Of a stretch of DNA of 64,000 nt, positions 46,131-54,932 are shown in pieces. The stretch comes from PALSA-1003 sp963741315 (GTDB lineage: Bacteria; Pseudomonadota; Gammaproteobacteria; Burkholderiales; Casimicrobiaceae), in the NCBI GenBank assembly GCA_963741315.1, contig CAVUHK010000009.1, positions 62,001-126,000 on the forward strand, written 5' to 3'. Numbering within the stretch: position 1 is the first letter of the stretch; every line of letters begins with the position of its first letter. Position numbers and translations under genes: made by a program. The notes under the pieces were generated by a model that was not told the DNA's origin, ran no database searches, and saw only the letters and a list, made by a program, of their open reading frames with translations.

Positions 46131-46892
46131 GTGGGCAACAAGAAAGCAGCGCTGGTAACGGGCGGTTCGAGCGGCATCGGCAAGAGTGCCGTGCTCGCAC
46201 TTGCACGGGCCGGCTACGACGTAGCCATCAACTACAGCTCCAGCGTGGCGGCAGCGCGCCAAACCGCGACCGAGGCCGAAACGCTCGGTGCCCGAACCCT
46301 GCTGCTACAGTGTGACGTGAGCGACGAGACCGGCGTGCGCGCCATGATGAGATCCGTCGAGGAAACGTTTGGTCACCTGGATGTGCTGATCAACAACGCT
46401 GGCACAACTGCCCCGTGGAAGCCGAAGGATCTGGAGAGCCTTGCGTTGGACGACTGGGACCGGGTGTTCAATGTCAACGTACGTGGCATGTTCCAGGTGA
46501 CGCGCGCTGCGGTCCCGCTGTTGAGGAAAGGCGAGCACCCATGCATCGTCAATACCGCAAGCATCGTCGGGTTGCGCCCGGGACCCCAACCTCTGCCCTA
46601 TGCCGCAAGCAAGGCGGCGGTCGTCAACATGACGAAGACGCTCGCTTGGAACCTGGGTCCCGAGATCCGCGTGAATGCAGTGGCGCCCGGATGGATGGAA
46701 GGCGACTGGATGGAGCGCATGCTCAAGGATAAGTACGATGACCTGATGTCCAAACGCGCGAAAGCGACACCTCTAAAGCGCTGCGTCACCGCGGACGACG
46801 TGGCCGAGTCGATGATGAGTCTCGTCAATGGCAACCGTTTCGTCACGGGCGAGATCATTGTCATCGATGGCGGCTACACGGCGTCGACCTGA
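46131..46892 (+). CDS. Short-chain dehydrogenase/reductase (SDR)
   Basis: 253 residues. The start is GTG at 46131 with GCGAGGA about 8 bases upstream; a nearby ATG is out of frame. NAD(P) motif TGGSSGIGKS near residue 10, LINNAGT, the catalytic Ser in NTASIVG and YAASK near residue 160, and the C-terminal FVTGEIIVIDGGYT. Classical SDR oxidising or reducing a hydroxyl/keto group. First gene of the plus-strand island; the CoA ligase follows 14 bp later. Confidence 0.93.
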   Translation: MGNKKAALVTGGSSGIGKSAVLALARAGYDVAINYSSSVAAARQTATEAETLGARTLLLQCDVSDETGVRAMMRSVEETFGHLDVLINNAGTTAPWKPKDLESLALDDWDRVFNVNVRGMFQVTRAAVPLLRKGEHPCIVNTASIVGLRPGPQPLPYAASKAAVVNMTKTLAWNLGPEIRVNAVAPGWMEGDWMERMLKDKYDDLMSKRAKATPLKRCVTADDVAESMMSLVNGNRFVTGEIIVIDGGYTAST

Positions 46893-46906
46893 AGGAGTTC
46901 GCATTA

Positions 46907-48553
46907 GTGATAAACGGTGTTGTTCCATTCCCATCTGAATACGCGGCAATGTGTCGCGCCAAGGGGTATTGGCGGGACCAGACACTGGCGCAGGAATTTG
47001 CAGTCGTGTTCAAGGCATTCGCGGATCGCGTCGCCGTCATCGATGGCGACGCGCAATACACTTATGCGGACGTGGATCGAATCAGTGATCGGTTGGCGCT
47101 CAACTTGCTCCAACTTGGCCTGGGGCCGCTCCAACCTGCCGTGTTACAGCTGCCCAACGTTGCCGAATTTATCTTTTTGTATTTCGCCTTGCAGAAGATT
47201 GGCGTCATCCCGATCGCGGCGCTGGCAACACATCGCTACGCAGAGTTGAGCCAGTTTGTGCGCATTGCTGCGGCCACCTCGTGCTTCTATCCGGAAAGCC
47301 AGGGTGATTTCCAGTTCGGTCCGATGGTCAAGCGTGTCCAGGGCGAGTCCGCATCGCTGCGCTGGCGCATTGTGCTTGGGCGCGCGGGGCCTGGTGAACA
47401 TTCCCTCAAGGAACTGATCGACCGCGAACCGACGCTCCCGCGCTCGGCACTGGACAGGATCGTGCTGGACCCGAGTGATCCAGCCATTTACCAATTGTCG
47501 GGTGGCACGACCGGCGTGCCCAAACTCATTCCACGTACCCACAATGATTACGCCTACAACTCCAGGACCGCGGCGCCAGTATGCGGCGTCACCCGTGACT
47601 CCGTTTTGCTGCTGGTGATCCCAATCGCGCACAACCTGGCACTTGCATGCCCCGGCATCCAAGGATTCTTTTTCAATGGTGGCAGGGTGGTGTTGTCAAC
47701 CAGCACCAAGCCCGAGGAAATGTTCAGGTTGGTGCAGAAGCATGGTGTGACGCACCTCAAAGTGGTACCCGCACTGCTGATCCGCCTGATCAACAGTCTC
47801 GTGATCGGCAACTTCGACCTTTCCACGATCAAGGTGATCCAGAGCGGCGGGCAGCGCATGCAACCTGAAGTGCGGTTGCGTACCAAGCAACTGATCCCGA
47901 GCGTGACAGTGCAGGAAAACTTTGGGATGTCTGAAGGAATGTTGTTCTTTGTCCGCCTCGACGATCCTGAGGAAGTGCGCCTCGAGACCTGCGGAAGGCC
48001 AATATGCCCCGATGACGAAGTACGGTTAGTGGATGACGATGGCAATGAGGTGGCGCAAGGTGAGGTAGGTGAATTGACCTGCCGTGGGCCTTACACGCTT
48101 CGAGGCTATTTGGGCGTACCGGAGTACAACGCCAGGCAATTCACGGCCGACGGCTTCTACTGCTCGGGCGACCTGATGCGTCGACATCCAACCGGCAACT
48201 ACGTGGTCGAAGGACGCAAGAAAGACCTAATCAACCGTGGCGGTGAAAAAATCAGCGCCGAGGAAGTCGAGAACCTGATTCTCATGCATCCGGCCGTGCA
48301 AAACGTTGCCTGCGTCGCGATGCCGGACCCGAGCTTGGGCGAGAAGATGTGTGCATGTGTCATCCCGCGTATCAGTCACACGCTTACGCTCAAGGATCTC
48401 GCCGATTTCCTCCATAACAAGGAAATTGCCCGCTTCAAGCTGCCGGAGCGCCTCGAACTGATGGCCGATTTTCCAGTGTCCACGTTCGGCAAGGTGTCAA
48501 AGAAAACGCTGGTCGAAATGGTCAGCAAGAAACTTGAAATGGAGCGCACGTGA
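46907..48553 (+). CDS. Acyl/aryl-CoA ligase (EntE/DhbE-like AMP-forming synthetase)
   Basis: 548 residues from GTG 46907, with AAGGAG 9 bases upstream. Adenylation motifs are YQLSGGTTGVPKLIPRTHNDYAYN, VQENFGMSEGMLFF, GFYCSGDLMRRHPTGNYVVEGRKKDLINRGGEKISAEEVE and the C-terminal Lys in VSTFGKVSKK. The N-terminal YWRDQTLAQEF and the IPRTHNDY motif are closest to 2,3-dihydroxybenzoate-AMP ligase types, suggesting an aromatic acid substrate. Overlaps the next gene by 4 bp. Confidence 0.87.
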   Translation: MINGVVPFPSEYAAMCRAKGYWRDQTLAQEFAVVFKAFADRVAVIDGDAQYTYADVDRISDRLALNLLQLGLGPLQPAVLQLPNVAEFIFLYFALQKIGVIPIAALATHRYAELSQFVRIAAATSCFYPESQGDFQFGPMVKRVQGESASLRWRIVLGRAGPGEHSLKELIDREPTLPRSALDRIVLDPSDPAIYQLSGGTTGVPKLIPRTHNDYAYNSRTAAPVCGVTRDSVLLLVIPIAHNLALACPGIQGFFFNGGRVVLSTSTKPEEMFRLVQKHGVTHLKVVPALLIRLINSLVIGNFDLSTIKVIQSGGQRMQPEVRLRTKQLIPSVTVQENFGMSEGMLFFVRLDDPEEVRLETCGRPICPDDEVRLVDDDGNEVAQGEVGELTCRGPYTLRGYLGVPEYNARQFTADGFYCSGDLMRRHPTGNYVVEGRKKDLINRGGEKISAEEVENLILMHPAVQNVACVAMPDPSLGEKMCACVIPRISHTLTLKDLADFLHNKEIARFKLPERLELMADFPVSTFGKVSKKTLVEMVSKKLEMERT

Positions 48554-49392
48554 GAATCATCGACTTGCATTGCTATCCGGGAACCAGCGAGTGGATCACG
48601 GCGCAGGGACCGTATGTCGACGCGCTGGCGAAGTATTGGAACAAGACGTGGGCGCCCAAGGCAGAGGAAGACGTGCTCAAGGAGTTCACCGACGCCGGCG
48701 TCGAAGCCGTGTTGGTGGCGCTCGACCTCGAGACGACCATCGCCACACCACCCTGCACCAATGAATATGTGCATGCGATGTGGAAGCGTCATCCCAGCCG
48801 GATCATCCAGGCATGGGGCTCTGTCGAGCCGGCCAAGGGCGAGATCGCCGTCCAGCAGGCGCGCAAGGCCGTAAAGGAACTGGGGTTCCTCGGCCTGCAC
48901 CTGCATCCCATCATGCAGCACTTCTCGGTCAACGATACACGTTACTACTCTCTTTTTGAGGAATTGAGCGCGTTGGGCGCGGCGGTGATGATCGACGTAG
49001 GCACCACGGGCATGGGCGCCGGTATGCCGGGTGGCATGGGCGCGCGAATCCGTCACGCGCATCCCTCGGCGATCGACGATCTCGCGGCAGATTTCCCGCG
49101 CCTGAAGATCATCATGGCCCATCCTGGTTGGCCGTGGGTGGACGAAACCACTGCCGTCGCGCTCCACAAGGGCAATGTGTTCTGGGAGATGTCCGGTTGG
49201 GCGCCAAAGTATTTCCCGGGCAACCTGAAGATCGACATGCGCGCTCGCCTGCAGGACAAGATCATGTTCGGCAGCGACTACCCGAGCATGCCGTACGAAC
49301 GCATCCTCCGTGAGTGGGGTGAGCTCGGGTACAAGGACGAGATCATGGAAAAGATCATGCACAAGAACGCGGAGCGCGTGCTCGGCCTATAG
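48550..49392 (+). CDS. Amidohydrolase-2 family protein (ACMSD/decarboxylase-like), altered metal motif
   Basis: 280 residues. GTG 48550 overlaps the ligase stop (GTGA). It has LHLHPIM, IIMAHPGWPWVDE and MFGSDYPSMPYERIL, giving the later His and the Asp of the TIM-barrel metal site. The first motif is DLHCYPG, so the second His of HxH is Tyr. Family members often decarboxylate hydroxybenzoates or ACMS. With an aryl-acid-type CoA ligase beside it, a step on an aromatic or ring-cleavage acid is plausible but unproven. Confidence 0.8.
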   Translation: MRIIDLHCYPGTSEWITAQGPYVDALAKYWNKTWAPKAEEDVLKEFTDAGVEAVLVALDLETTIATPPCTNEYVHAMWKRHPSRIIQAWGSVEPAKGEIAVQQARKAVKELGFLGLHLHPIMQHFSVNDTRYYSLFEELSALGAAVMIDVGTTGMGAGMPGGMGARIRHAHPSAIDDLAADFPRLKIIMAHPGWPWVDETTAVALHKGNVFWEMSGWAPKYFPGNLKIDMRARLQDKIMFGSDYPSMPYERILREWGELGYKDEIMEKIMHKNAERVLGL

Positions 49393-49506
49393 GCTGGTCC
49401 GGTGCATACATCGCGGCACAATAGCGGAGGTTGGCTTGCCAGCGAGTAGCGCCTAAGCGACAGGCCCACTGGGTCGCGCGTTGTTCACAACATCAAGGGC
49501 GAAGCA

Positions 49507-50514
49507 ATGTTTCAAGATGATCTACCTCTGGTTGTCGATTTCCACGTTCACATGCTTGTGAAGGAAGTCTTCGCGGCGTCGACCAACAAGACCGTATTCA
49601 CCGGTTTCGGCGCAAGTCCGGCCGGGGCGCCCCGCCCCGGTGTGCAACAGCTCATGGGCAGGATGTTCGATGCCAATGCCGAAATCGAGGACATGGACGA
49701 GCGCGGCGTCGACATCAGCGTAATAAGCGCAAGTACCGTATTGCAGGGCACATCGTGGGCCGATCCTGCAACCGACCTCGAGCTTTGCAGGCGCTGCAAC
49801 GATCAAGCCGCCGAATGGGTAGCGCGATATCCCAGTCGCTTTGTCGGTTCTTTTGTGCTGCCACTGCAGGATGTCGAACTCGCCTTGACCGAGCTTCAAC
49901 GCGCCGTCATGAGACTGAAGCTCAAAGTCGGGAACGTCTCTTCCAGCTACGACGGCGTATACATGGGGGATCCGGTCTTCCTTCCATTCTGGGAAGAAAT
50001 CAACAGACTTGACGTTCCAGTCTGGATCCACCCCGAGGGTGTGCGCGATCCATGGTTTCAACGCTATGCCCTGTGGAATTCCGCAGGCCAGTCGATCGAA
50101 GAAACCAAGTGCATGACCTCGCTTGTGTACGAAGGAACCATGACTCGGTTCCCCAATCTCAAGGTCGTAGTGGCGCACGGTGGTGGCTATTTTCCACACT
50201 ACATGGGACGGATGGACCGTAACACGCAGAACCGGCCCGACACAGTGCGCAATACCGGCGGAAACACACCAAGCTCATTCCTTCGCTCGTTCTACTATGA
50301 CTCCTGCGTTTACGATCCGCAGGTTTTGAAGGTGTTGATAGAACGAGTCGGCGCAGATCGGCTGGTGTTGGGCAGCGACTACCCGGTTGGTGAAAAGGAC
50401 CCTATCGCGTGGCTCCGAGAGTCCGGCGTTGCCGGTGCAGACCTTGCGATGATTGCCGGTGGAAACGCCGCCAGAATCCTGGATATCCCGGCGACGGCAA
50501 CAAGACGCGCCTAG
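49507..50514 (+). CDS. Amidohydrolase-2 family protein (ACMSD-like), intact metal motif
   Basis: 335 residues. Metal residues: VVDFHVHM near residue 10, WIHPEG near 178, VVVAHGGGYFPHYMGR near 220 and LGSDYPVGEKDP near 294. The YFPHYMGRMDR segment and length fit aminocarboxymuconate-semialdehyde decarboxylase relatives. It lies 114 bp after the previous paralogue. Its stop overlaps the convergent TetR gene by 4 bp, which is unusually tight. Probable hydrolase or decarboxylase; substrate unknown. Confidence 0.87.
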   Translation: MFQDDLPLVVDFHVHMLVKEVFAASTNKTVFTGFGASPAGAPRPGVQQLMGRMFDANAEIEDMDERGVDISVISASTVLQGTSWADPATDLELCRRCNDQAAEWVARYPSRFVGSFVLPLQDVELALTELQRAVMRLKLKVGNVSSSYDGVYMGDPVFLPFWEEINRLDVPVWIHPEGVRDPWFQRYALWNSAGQSIEETKCMTSLVYEGTMTRFPNLKVVVAHGGGYFPHYMGRMDRNTQNRPDTVRNTGGNTPSSFLRSFYYDSCVYDPQVLKVLIERVGADRLVLGSDYPVGEKDPIAWLRESGVAGADLAMIAGGNAARILDIPATATRRA

Positions 50515-51197
50515 GGTCGGGACCCGGGCTTGCGCGATGTCGCCGGGTAAAGTCCATTGATCTGCAGATCAAGCAGTCGCTTGAGGTCCTCCAACCCTGC
50601 TTCTGGCTTGGGGCGGTCGCTGACAATCCAGGAACGAACCGCCGCTGAATATGCGAAGAAGAAGTGGCGCGCGATGTAACCGGCCGGCTCCTTCGACAGA
50701 ATGCGGCGTTCGCTCTGTGCGGTTGCGACCAATTGCTCGATTCCGTCGATCAACCCTTTACGGATGCGCATGAAGGTCTCCGCTTGTTTCCCGGTCGAGT
50801 AAAACGTGAGTTCCTGCAGCAGGATTCGTGACAACGCTGGATTGCGCGCGAAAAAGTGGTAGTGAGGCTGGAAAACCGCATGTACCTGCTCGGATAGCGT
50901 GGCGTTGATCCGCGGCATTTTCAATGCATCGGCAGCGACGTGTGCCAGTTCATCGTTAAAGATCAGGAAGATCAGGTCGCGCTTGTCATCGGCATAGTTG
51001 AAGAGTGTGCCGATGCCGACATGTGCCTTCAGCGCGATTTCCCTCATCGTCGCTGCCGTGTAGCCGTGCAGCCTGAAAAGCTCTGCCGCTGCGGCGCGTA
51101 TGCGCTGCCTCTTTTCCAGTTTGTTTCGCTCTCTGAGGCCCCGCGCGCTATCTGTAGCGGAGGCTGTGCGCTTGCTACCGGTGGCCCGAGCTTTCAT
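50511..51197 (-). CDS. TetR family transcriptional regulator
   Basis: 228 residues from MKARATGSKRT; the longer upstream frame lacks support. The helix-turn-helix is RQRIRAAAAELFRLHGYTAATMREIALKAHVGIGTLFNYADDKRDLIFLIF. The ligand domain includes RHFFFAYSAAVRSWIVSDRPKPEAGLEDLKRLLDLQI, as in regulators of aromatic and fatty-acid catabolism. Being the only regulator in the island, it is the best candidate for the two GAACATGTTC sites. No strong Shine-Dalgarno is seen. Confidence 0.88.
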   Translation of the reverse strand: MKARATGSKRTASATDSARGLRERNKLEKRQRIRAAAAELFRLHGYTAATMREIALKAHVGIGTLFNYADDKRDLIFLIFNDELAHVAADALKMPRINATLSEQVHAVFQPHYHFFARNPALSRILLQELTFYSTGKQAETFMRIRKGLIDGIEQLVATAQSERRILSKEPAGYIARHFFFAYSAAVRSWIVSDRPKPEAGLEDLKRLLDLQINGLYPATSRKPGSRP

Positions 51198-51443
51198 AAG
51201 CGGAATAATCAACAAGCGCTTCGAGATAGGCGAGAGCAGCGCGATGGCCAACAACGCCAAGAGGCTTGCACGCAACTGCGGATGATACGACGAATTTGTC
51301 CATGCGAGCCGCGCCAACCAGGCGCAATTGCCGCGGGTGGAACCAGTCGCTGAGGCATGGGGACAGGAGTCGCGAACACTTTCGTCTCAACATCATGTTG
51401 CAACGCATCACGGGTTGCGTGCTCCGAAGCGAAGCTTCCATCC

Positions 51444-51472
51444 TTGACAAGGATAGGCGCAACTTATAAATT
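51444..51472 (+). promoter_or_regulatory. Sigma-70 promoter of the second half of the island
   Basis: -35 TTGACA (51444-51449, perfect), then TAAATT at 17-bp spacing (51467-51472) or TATAAA at 15-bp spacing. It feeds the 2-hydroxyacid dehydrogenase and the TRAP genes. The palindromic operator starts at the next base. Confidence 0.7.
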
Positions 51473-51485
51473 GAACATGTTCGGA
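51472..51485. promoter_or_regulatory. Second GAACATGTTC operator
   Basis: TGAACATGTTCGGA, identical to the copy at 46048-46061, with the 10-bp palindrome at 51473-51482. It adjoins the -10 element, a classical repressor position. The shared GGA flank makes chance identity unlikely. Confidence 0.68.
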
Positions 51486-51580
51486 TTTACCGTTTCATCG
51501 TAGCAGTTCCAAGGGACGTTCGGACTGCTTTTGCGCATTTCACCCTTGCCCTTTGTGAACCACGATCACGACACTACGCA

Positions 51581-52543
51581 ATGATGGCCCAAGTACTTAT
51601 TTTGCTGTCAATGCCTGAAGCCGTGCGGATGCAGTATCACGACAGGATCAAGGCGAAGTTCCCGGACCTGACGGTCAATGTCGTCGATCATCACAGCAAG
51701 GTGGATCCGTACATTGAATCGGCCGACATCCTGATGACATTCGGTCCGATGATGTCCGAACGGGTTCTCGAGAAAGCCTCCAAGCTCAGATGGATCCAGG
51801 CCCTCGGCACCGGTGTAGACGGCATCGCTGATCGCGCTTCCCTCAGAAAGGAAGTCATCGTTACCAATCTGCACGGCGTACACGGCCCGCCTGTCTCCGA
51901 GGCAGCCTTCATGTCCATGCTCGCGCTCAGTCGCCAGTTACCTCGCTCAGTGCGCAATCAAGCCGCACATCTGTGGGAGCGCTTCCCCGCGCGTCTGCTA
52001 AAAGACAAGACTGTCGGGATCTTTGGCATCGGCGTTATTGCCGAGGAGCTGGCGCCCAAGTGCAAAGCATTCGGTATGAAAGTCGTTGGAATCTCGTCGG
52101 CAAAGCGAGACGTTGCAGGATTCGACATCGTGTATGCGCGTGAAGAGCTTGGCGTCGCTGTGCGCGGGCTTGACTACTTGGTGCTTTTGACGCCCTTCTC
52201 CTCCGCCACGCAAAATAGCGTTGATGCCACGGTATTGGCGGCAATGAAACCGAGCGCATTCCTCATCAACCTGGCGCGCGGCGGCGTGGTGGACGAGGCG
52301 GCGCTGATCGATGCATTGAAGAACAAGCGTATCGCTGGAGCGGCGCTGGACGTCTTTTCGCAAGAGCCATTGCCGACAGACCATCCGTTCTGGGACATGG
52401 AGAACGTGATTGTCACCACCCATCAAGGTGGCTTCTGCGACGTGTACATCAATTTTGCTATGCCCGTGATCGAGCACAATCTGCGCAAGTTTCTGGCGGG
52501 CGACGCCGCCAGCATGACCAACTTGGTTAGCCGGCCAGCCTGA
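51581..52543 (+). CDS. D-isomer-specific 2-hydroxyacid dehydrogenase
   Basis: 320 residues. NAD-binding GIFGIGVIAEELAPKCKAFGMKV near residue 146. Catalytic Arg in LINLARGGVVDEAAL, Glu in DVFSQEPLP and His in TTHQGGFCDVY. The third Gly of the GxGxxG motif is Ala (GIGVIA), a tolerated change. Converts a 2-oxo acid and its D-2-hydroxy acid. Together with the FMN hydroxyacid oxidase at 58743 it points to 2-hydroxy/2-oxo acids as pathway intermediates. Start could be the second ATG (51584). Confidence 0.9.
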   Translation: MMAQVLILLSMPEAVRMQYHDRIKAKFPDLTVNVVDHHSKVDPYIESADILMTFGPMMSERVLEKASKLRWIQALGTGVDGIADRASLRKEVIVTNLHGVHGPPVSEAAFMSMLALSRQLPRSVRNQAAHLWERFPARLLKDKTVGIFGIGVIAEELAPKCKAFGMKVVGISSAKRDVAGFDIVYAREELGVAVRGLDYLVLLTPFSSATQNSVDATVLAAMKPSAFLINLARGGVVDEAALIDALKNKRIAGAALDVFSQEPLPTDHPFWDMENVIVTTHQGGFCDVYINFAMPVIEHNLRKFLAGDAASMTNLVSRPA

Positions 52544-52567
52544 CGACGAATTTTACAGGACGATGCC

Positions 52568-53770
52568 ATGGCCGAAGCCGCAGACCGCGTCAATGCTCCG
52601 ATTTCCACCGCAGAATTGGAACGACGCTGGGCCGCGGTGCGCTACGCTATGAACGAGCAGCATATTGACGTGTTGCTGATGCAGGCGAATAACGATTTCA
52701 TGGGTGGCTACGTCAAGTACTTCACCGACTTGCCGGCGACGAACGGCTATTCGGTGACCGTAGTGTTTCCGCGGGACGAGCGCATGACCGTGGTTGGACA
52801 GGGTCCCGCAGGTGTGATGCGAGAACTGCCGCCAGAGGGAGATGGCGTGCGGCGAGGCGTCGCCAGGTTCATGGGAACGCCGAGTTACGCGTCGTGCCCA
52901 TACACCGCAGGCTACGATGCGGCGCTCGCCGAAAAGTACCTGGAGCGATTTGCTGGTGGCACAGTTGGCTTGGTAGGTACCGCAGCCATTTCATTTGCGC
53001 TGATCGATCATCTTCGGCGAGGCACGCTGTCCAAGGCGCAATTCGTGGATGCCTCCGACCTCGTGGACGCTATCAAAGCAGTGAAGAGCGAAGAGGAAAT
53101 CGGCTTTATGCGCCGTACTGCACACATGCAGGATGCCGCCATGAAAGCCGTGTTCGCTGCCATTCGCCCCGGCATGACTGATCTGGAGGTTGCGGGCGTC
53201 GCGGAGCAATACGGACACAGCCAAGGTAGCGAGCAGGGACTATTCCTATGCGCCTCGGGTCCTGTGGGCACCTCCACATTCTTCGGCAATCGACATTTGC
53301 AAAATCGGACCATTCGCGCGGGCGACACGTTCACGCTGCTAATCGAAAACAGCGGAGCCGGTGGCTTCTATACCGAGCTTGGTCGCACCTGTGTACTTGG
53401 CAAGGCTTCGCAAGAAATGAAAGACGAATTTGAGTTCGTTCTCGAAGCGCAGAAATTTACGCTGAGCCTGTTGAAACCTGGTGCCTCGTGCAAGGACGCC
53501 TGGGAGACATACAACCAGTACATGCGGGAGCACGGCAAACCCGAGGAAAAGCGACTGCACTGTCACGGCCAGGGTTACGACATGGTCGAACGCCCGCTGC
53601 TGCGTTTTGACGAAACCATGCCACTCTCGAAAAACATGGTGCTGTCAGCACACCCGTCCTACACAACCAAAGGTACCTATAGCTGGGTTTGCGACAATTT
53701 TCTCATAGGCGAAAGTGGAGTCGTTGAGAAGTTTCACCAACTCCCTCAGAGGATATTCGAACTCGGTTAA
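52568..53770 (+). CDS. M24 (pita-bread fold) metallopeptidase-family protein with altered metal ligands
   Basis: 400 residues. N-terminal creatinase-like domain (LLMQANNDFMGGYVKYFTDL), then the catalytic-fold region KSEEEIGFMRRTAHMQDAAM, GDTFTLLIENSGAGGFYTELGRT, LHCHGQGYDMVERP and MVLSAHPSY. Canonical M24 peptidases have Asp in the two early ligand spots (DxG and YxSDxTRT); here they read ENSG and YTELGRT, with Glu in place. That pattern is seen in non-peptidase members such as DMSP lyase DddP relatives, so a C-S, C-N or lyase reaction is possible. Follows the dehydrogenase by 24 bp. Confidence 0.82.
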   Translation: MAEAADRVNAPISTAELERRWAAVRYAMNEQHIDVLLMQANNDFMGGYVKYFTDLPATNGYSVTVVFPRDERMTVVGQGPAGVMRELPPEGDGVRRGVARFMGTPSYASCPYTAGYDAALAEKYLERFAGGTVGLVGTAAISFALIDHLRRGTLSKAQFVDASDLVDAIKAVKSEEEIGFMRRTAHMQDAAMKAVFAAIRPGMTDLEVAGVAEQYGHSQGSEQGLFLCASGPVGTSTFFGNRHLQNRTIRAGDTFTLLIENSGAGGFYTELGRTCVLGKASQEMKDEFEFVLEAQKFTLSLLKPGASCKDAWETYNQYMREHGKPEEKRLHCHGQGYDMVERPLLRFDETMPLSKNMVLSAHPSYTTKGTYSWVCDNFLIGESGVVEKFHQLPQRIFELG

Positions 53771-53842
53771 CGCTGGCGCAACACTGTGTCCAAGGTCGCG
53801 GAGCAGCCCGCTCCCGCCAATACATTCGAAGGGGATGTAATC

Positions 53843-54856
53843 ATGCGGATTATCGATTTAGGCCGATCGGTGCGCTGGATCGCCGCTTCGGCGATAGCAG
53901 TAGGCTTGCTCGTCGGAACCGCCCGAGCACAGGAATTTGAGCTGAAGGTGTCGCACTTTCTTCCGCCCAATCACACGTTTCACAAGGAGTTGCTTCGCTG
54001 GGGCGACGACCTTGCCAGGAAATCCAATGGCCGACTGGTCCTGAAGGTGTTCCCTGCCGGGCAGATGGGGCCTCCACCCCGTCAGTTCGATCTGGTCAGA
54101 ACCGGCGTAGCCGATATCGCTATCGGTCTGACCGGGAGCACTCCAGGCCGTTTCCCGCTCACGGAACTATCAAACCTCCCGTTCATGGTGAACGAAAGCG
54201 CCAGGTCATCGAAGGCGCTAACGGAGCTGGCTCCTAAGTACCTCACAGCTGAATTTACCGGCGTGAAGATTCTCTATCTAATGACCACCACGCCGCTCAA
54301 GTTTCACATGGCGTCAAAGCAGGTCAATACAATGGCAGACTTCAAGGGACTTCGTATCCGGTATGCCGGAGAGATTTTTGCGGAGTCCGTAAAGGCATTT
54401 GGCGCAGTCCCCCTTGCGGTACAACCCGGTGATGTCGTCGATGCCATGAGCAAGGGCACCATCGACGGGGCGTTGTTCCCGTTCGAGGGCGCGCAGAGCT
54501 TTCAGGTCGGCACGGTCGCCAAGTATTCCTACGAGCCAGGCGTCAATGCTGCGAGCTTCTTCTTCGTGATGAATCCGAGCAGTTATGAAAAGTTGCCGCC
54601 CGATCTTCGCGCGCTGATTGATCAGACTACAGGTCCGGCCGGCGCCGAAAGGATGGGAAAGCTCCTCGACGATGCGGAAGTTGAAGGCCGGGCTTATATG
54701 ACCTCCAAAGGCGTCCAGATCATCCCCTTTTCCGCGGCCACACAAGCCGAGATGCAAGCTGCGGTCAAGCCAATCGTCGACGACACTATCGGAAAGCTCG
54801 AGGCGAAGGGCCAGCCGGCCCGAGCGATCTACGACGCACTCCAGAAAGCACGCTAG
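53843..54856 (+). CDS. TRAP transporter solute-binding protein (DctP family)
   Basis: 337 residues from ATG 53843 with AAGGGG upstream. The signal IAASAIAVGLLVGTARA is cleaved before QEFELKVSHFLPPNHTFHKELLRWGDDL. The domain continues KVFPAGQMGPPPRQFDLVRTGVADIAIG, and the expected ligand-site Arg lies in FKGLRIRYAG. It captures an organic anion in the periplasm and hands it to the membrane subunits encoded next. Confidence 0.94.
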   Translation: MRIIDLGRSVRWIAASAIAVGLLVGTARAQEFELKVSHFLPPNHTFHKELLRWGDDLARKSNGRLVLKVFPAGQMGPPPRQFDLVRTGVADIAIGLTGSTPGRFPLTELSNLPFMVNESARSSKALTELAPKYLTAEFTGVKILYLMTTTPLKFHMASKQVNTMADFKGLRIRYAGEIFAESVKAFGAVPLAVQPGDVVDAMSKGTIDGALFPFEGAQSFQVGTVAKYSYEPGVNAASFFFVMNPSSYEKLPPDLRALIDQTTGPAGAERMGKLLDDAEVEGRAYMTSKGVQIIPFSAATQAEMQAAVKPIVDDTIGKLEAKGQPARAIYDALQKAR

Positions 54857-54932
54857 CAATTAGCGCGCGCGGGCTTGCCGAACACTGCAAGCGCCCTGTC
54901 GTCGTCCGTCCGGAACAGATCAGAGCATAGCT

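Larger units (their letters stand above)
51198..51580. other. Regulatory intergenic region of the catabolic island
   Basis: 383 bp between the TetR gene (minus) and the 2-hydroxyacid dehydrogenase (plus), with no supported gene. It holds a strong plus-strand promoter (51444-51472) and the second GAACATGTTC operator (51473-51482). About 98 bp of untranslated leader follow. Confidence 0.6.
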
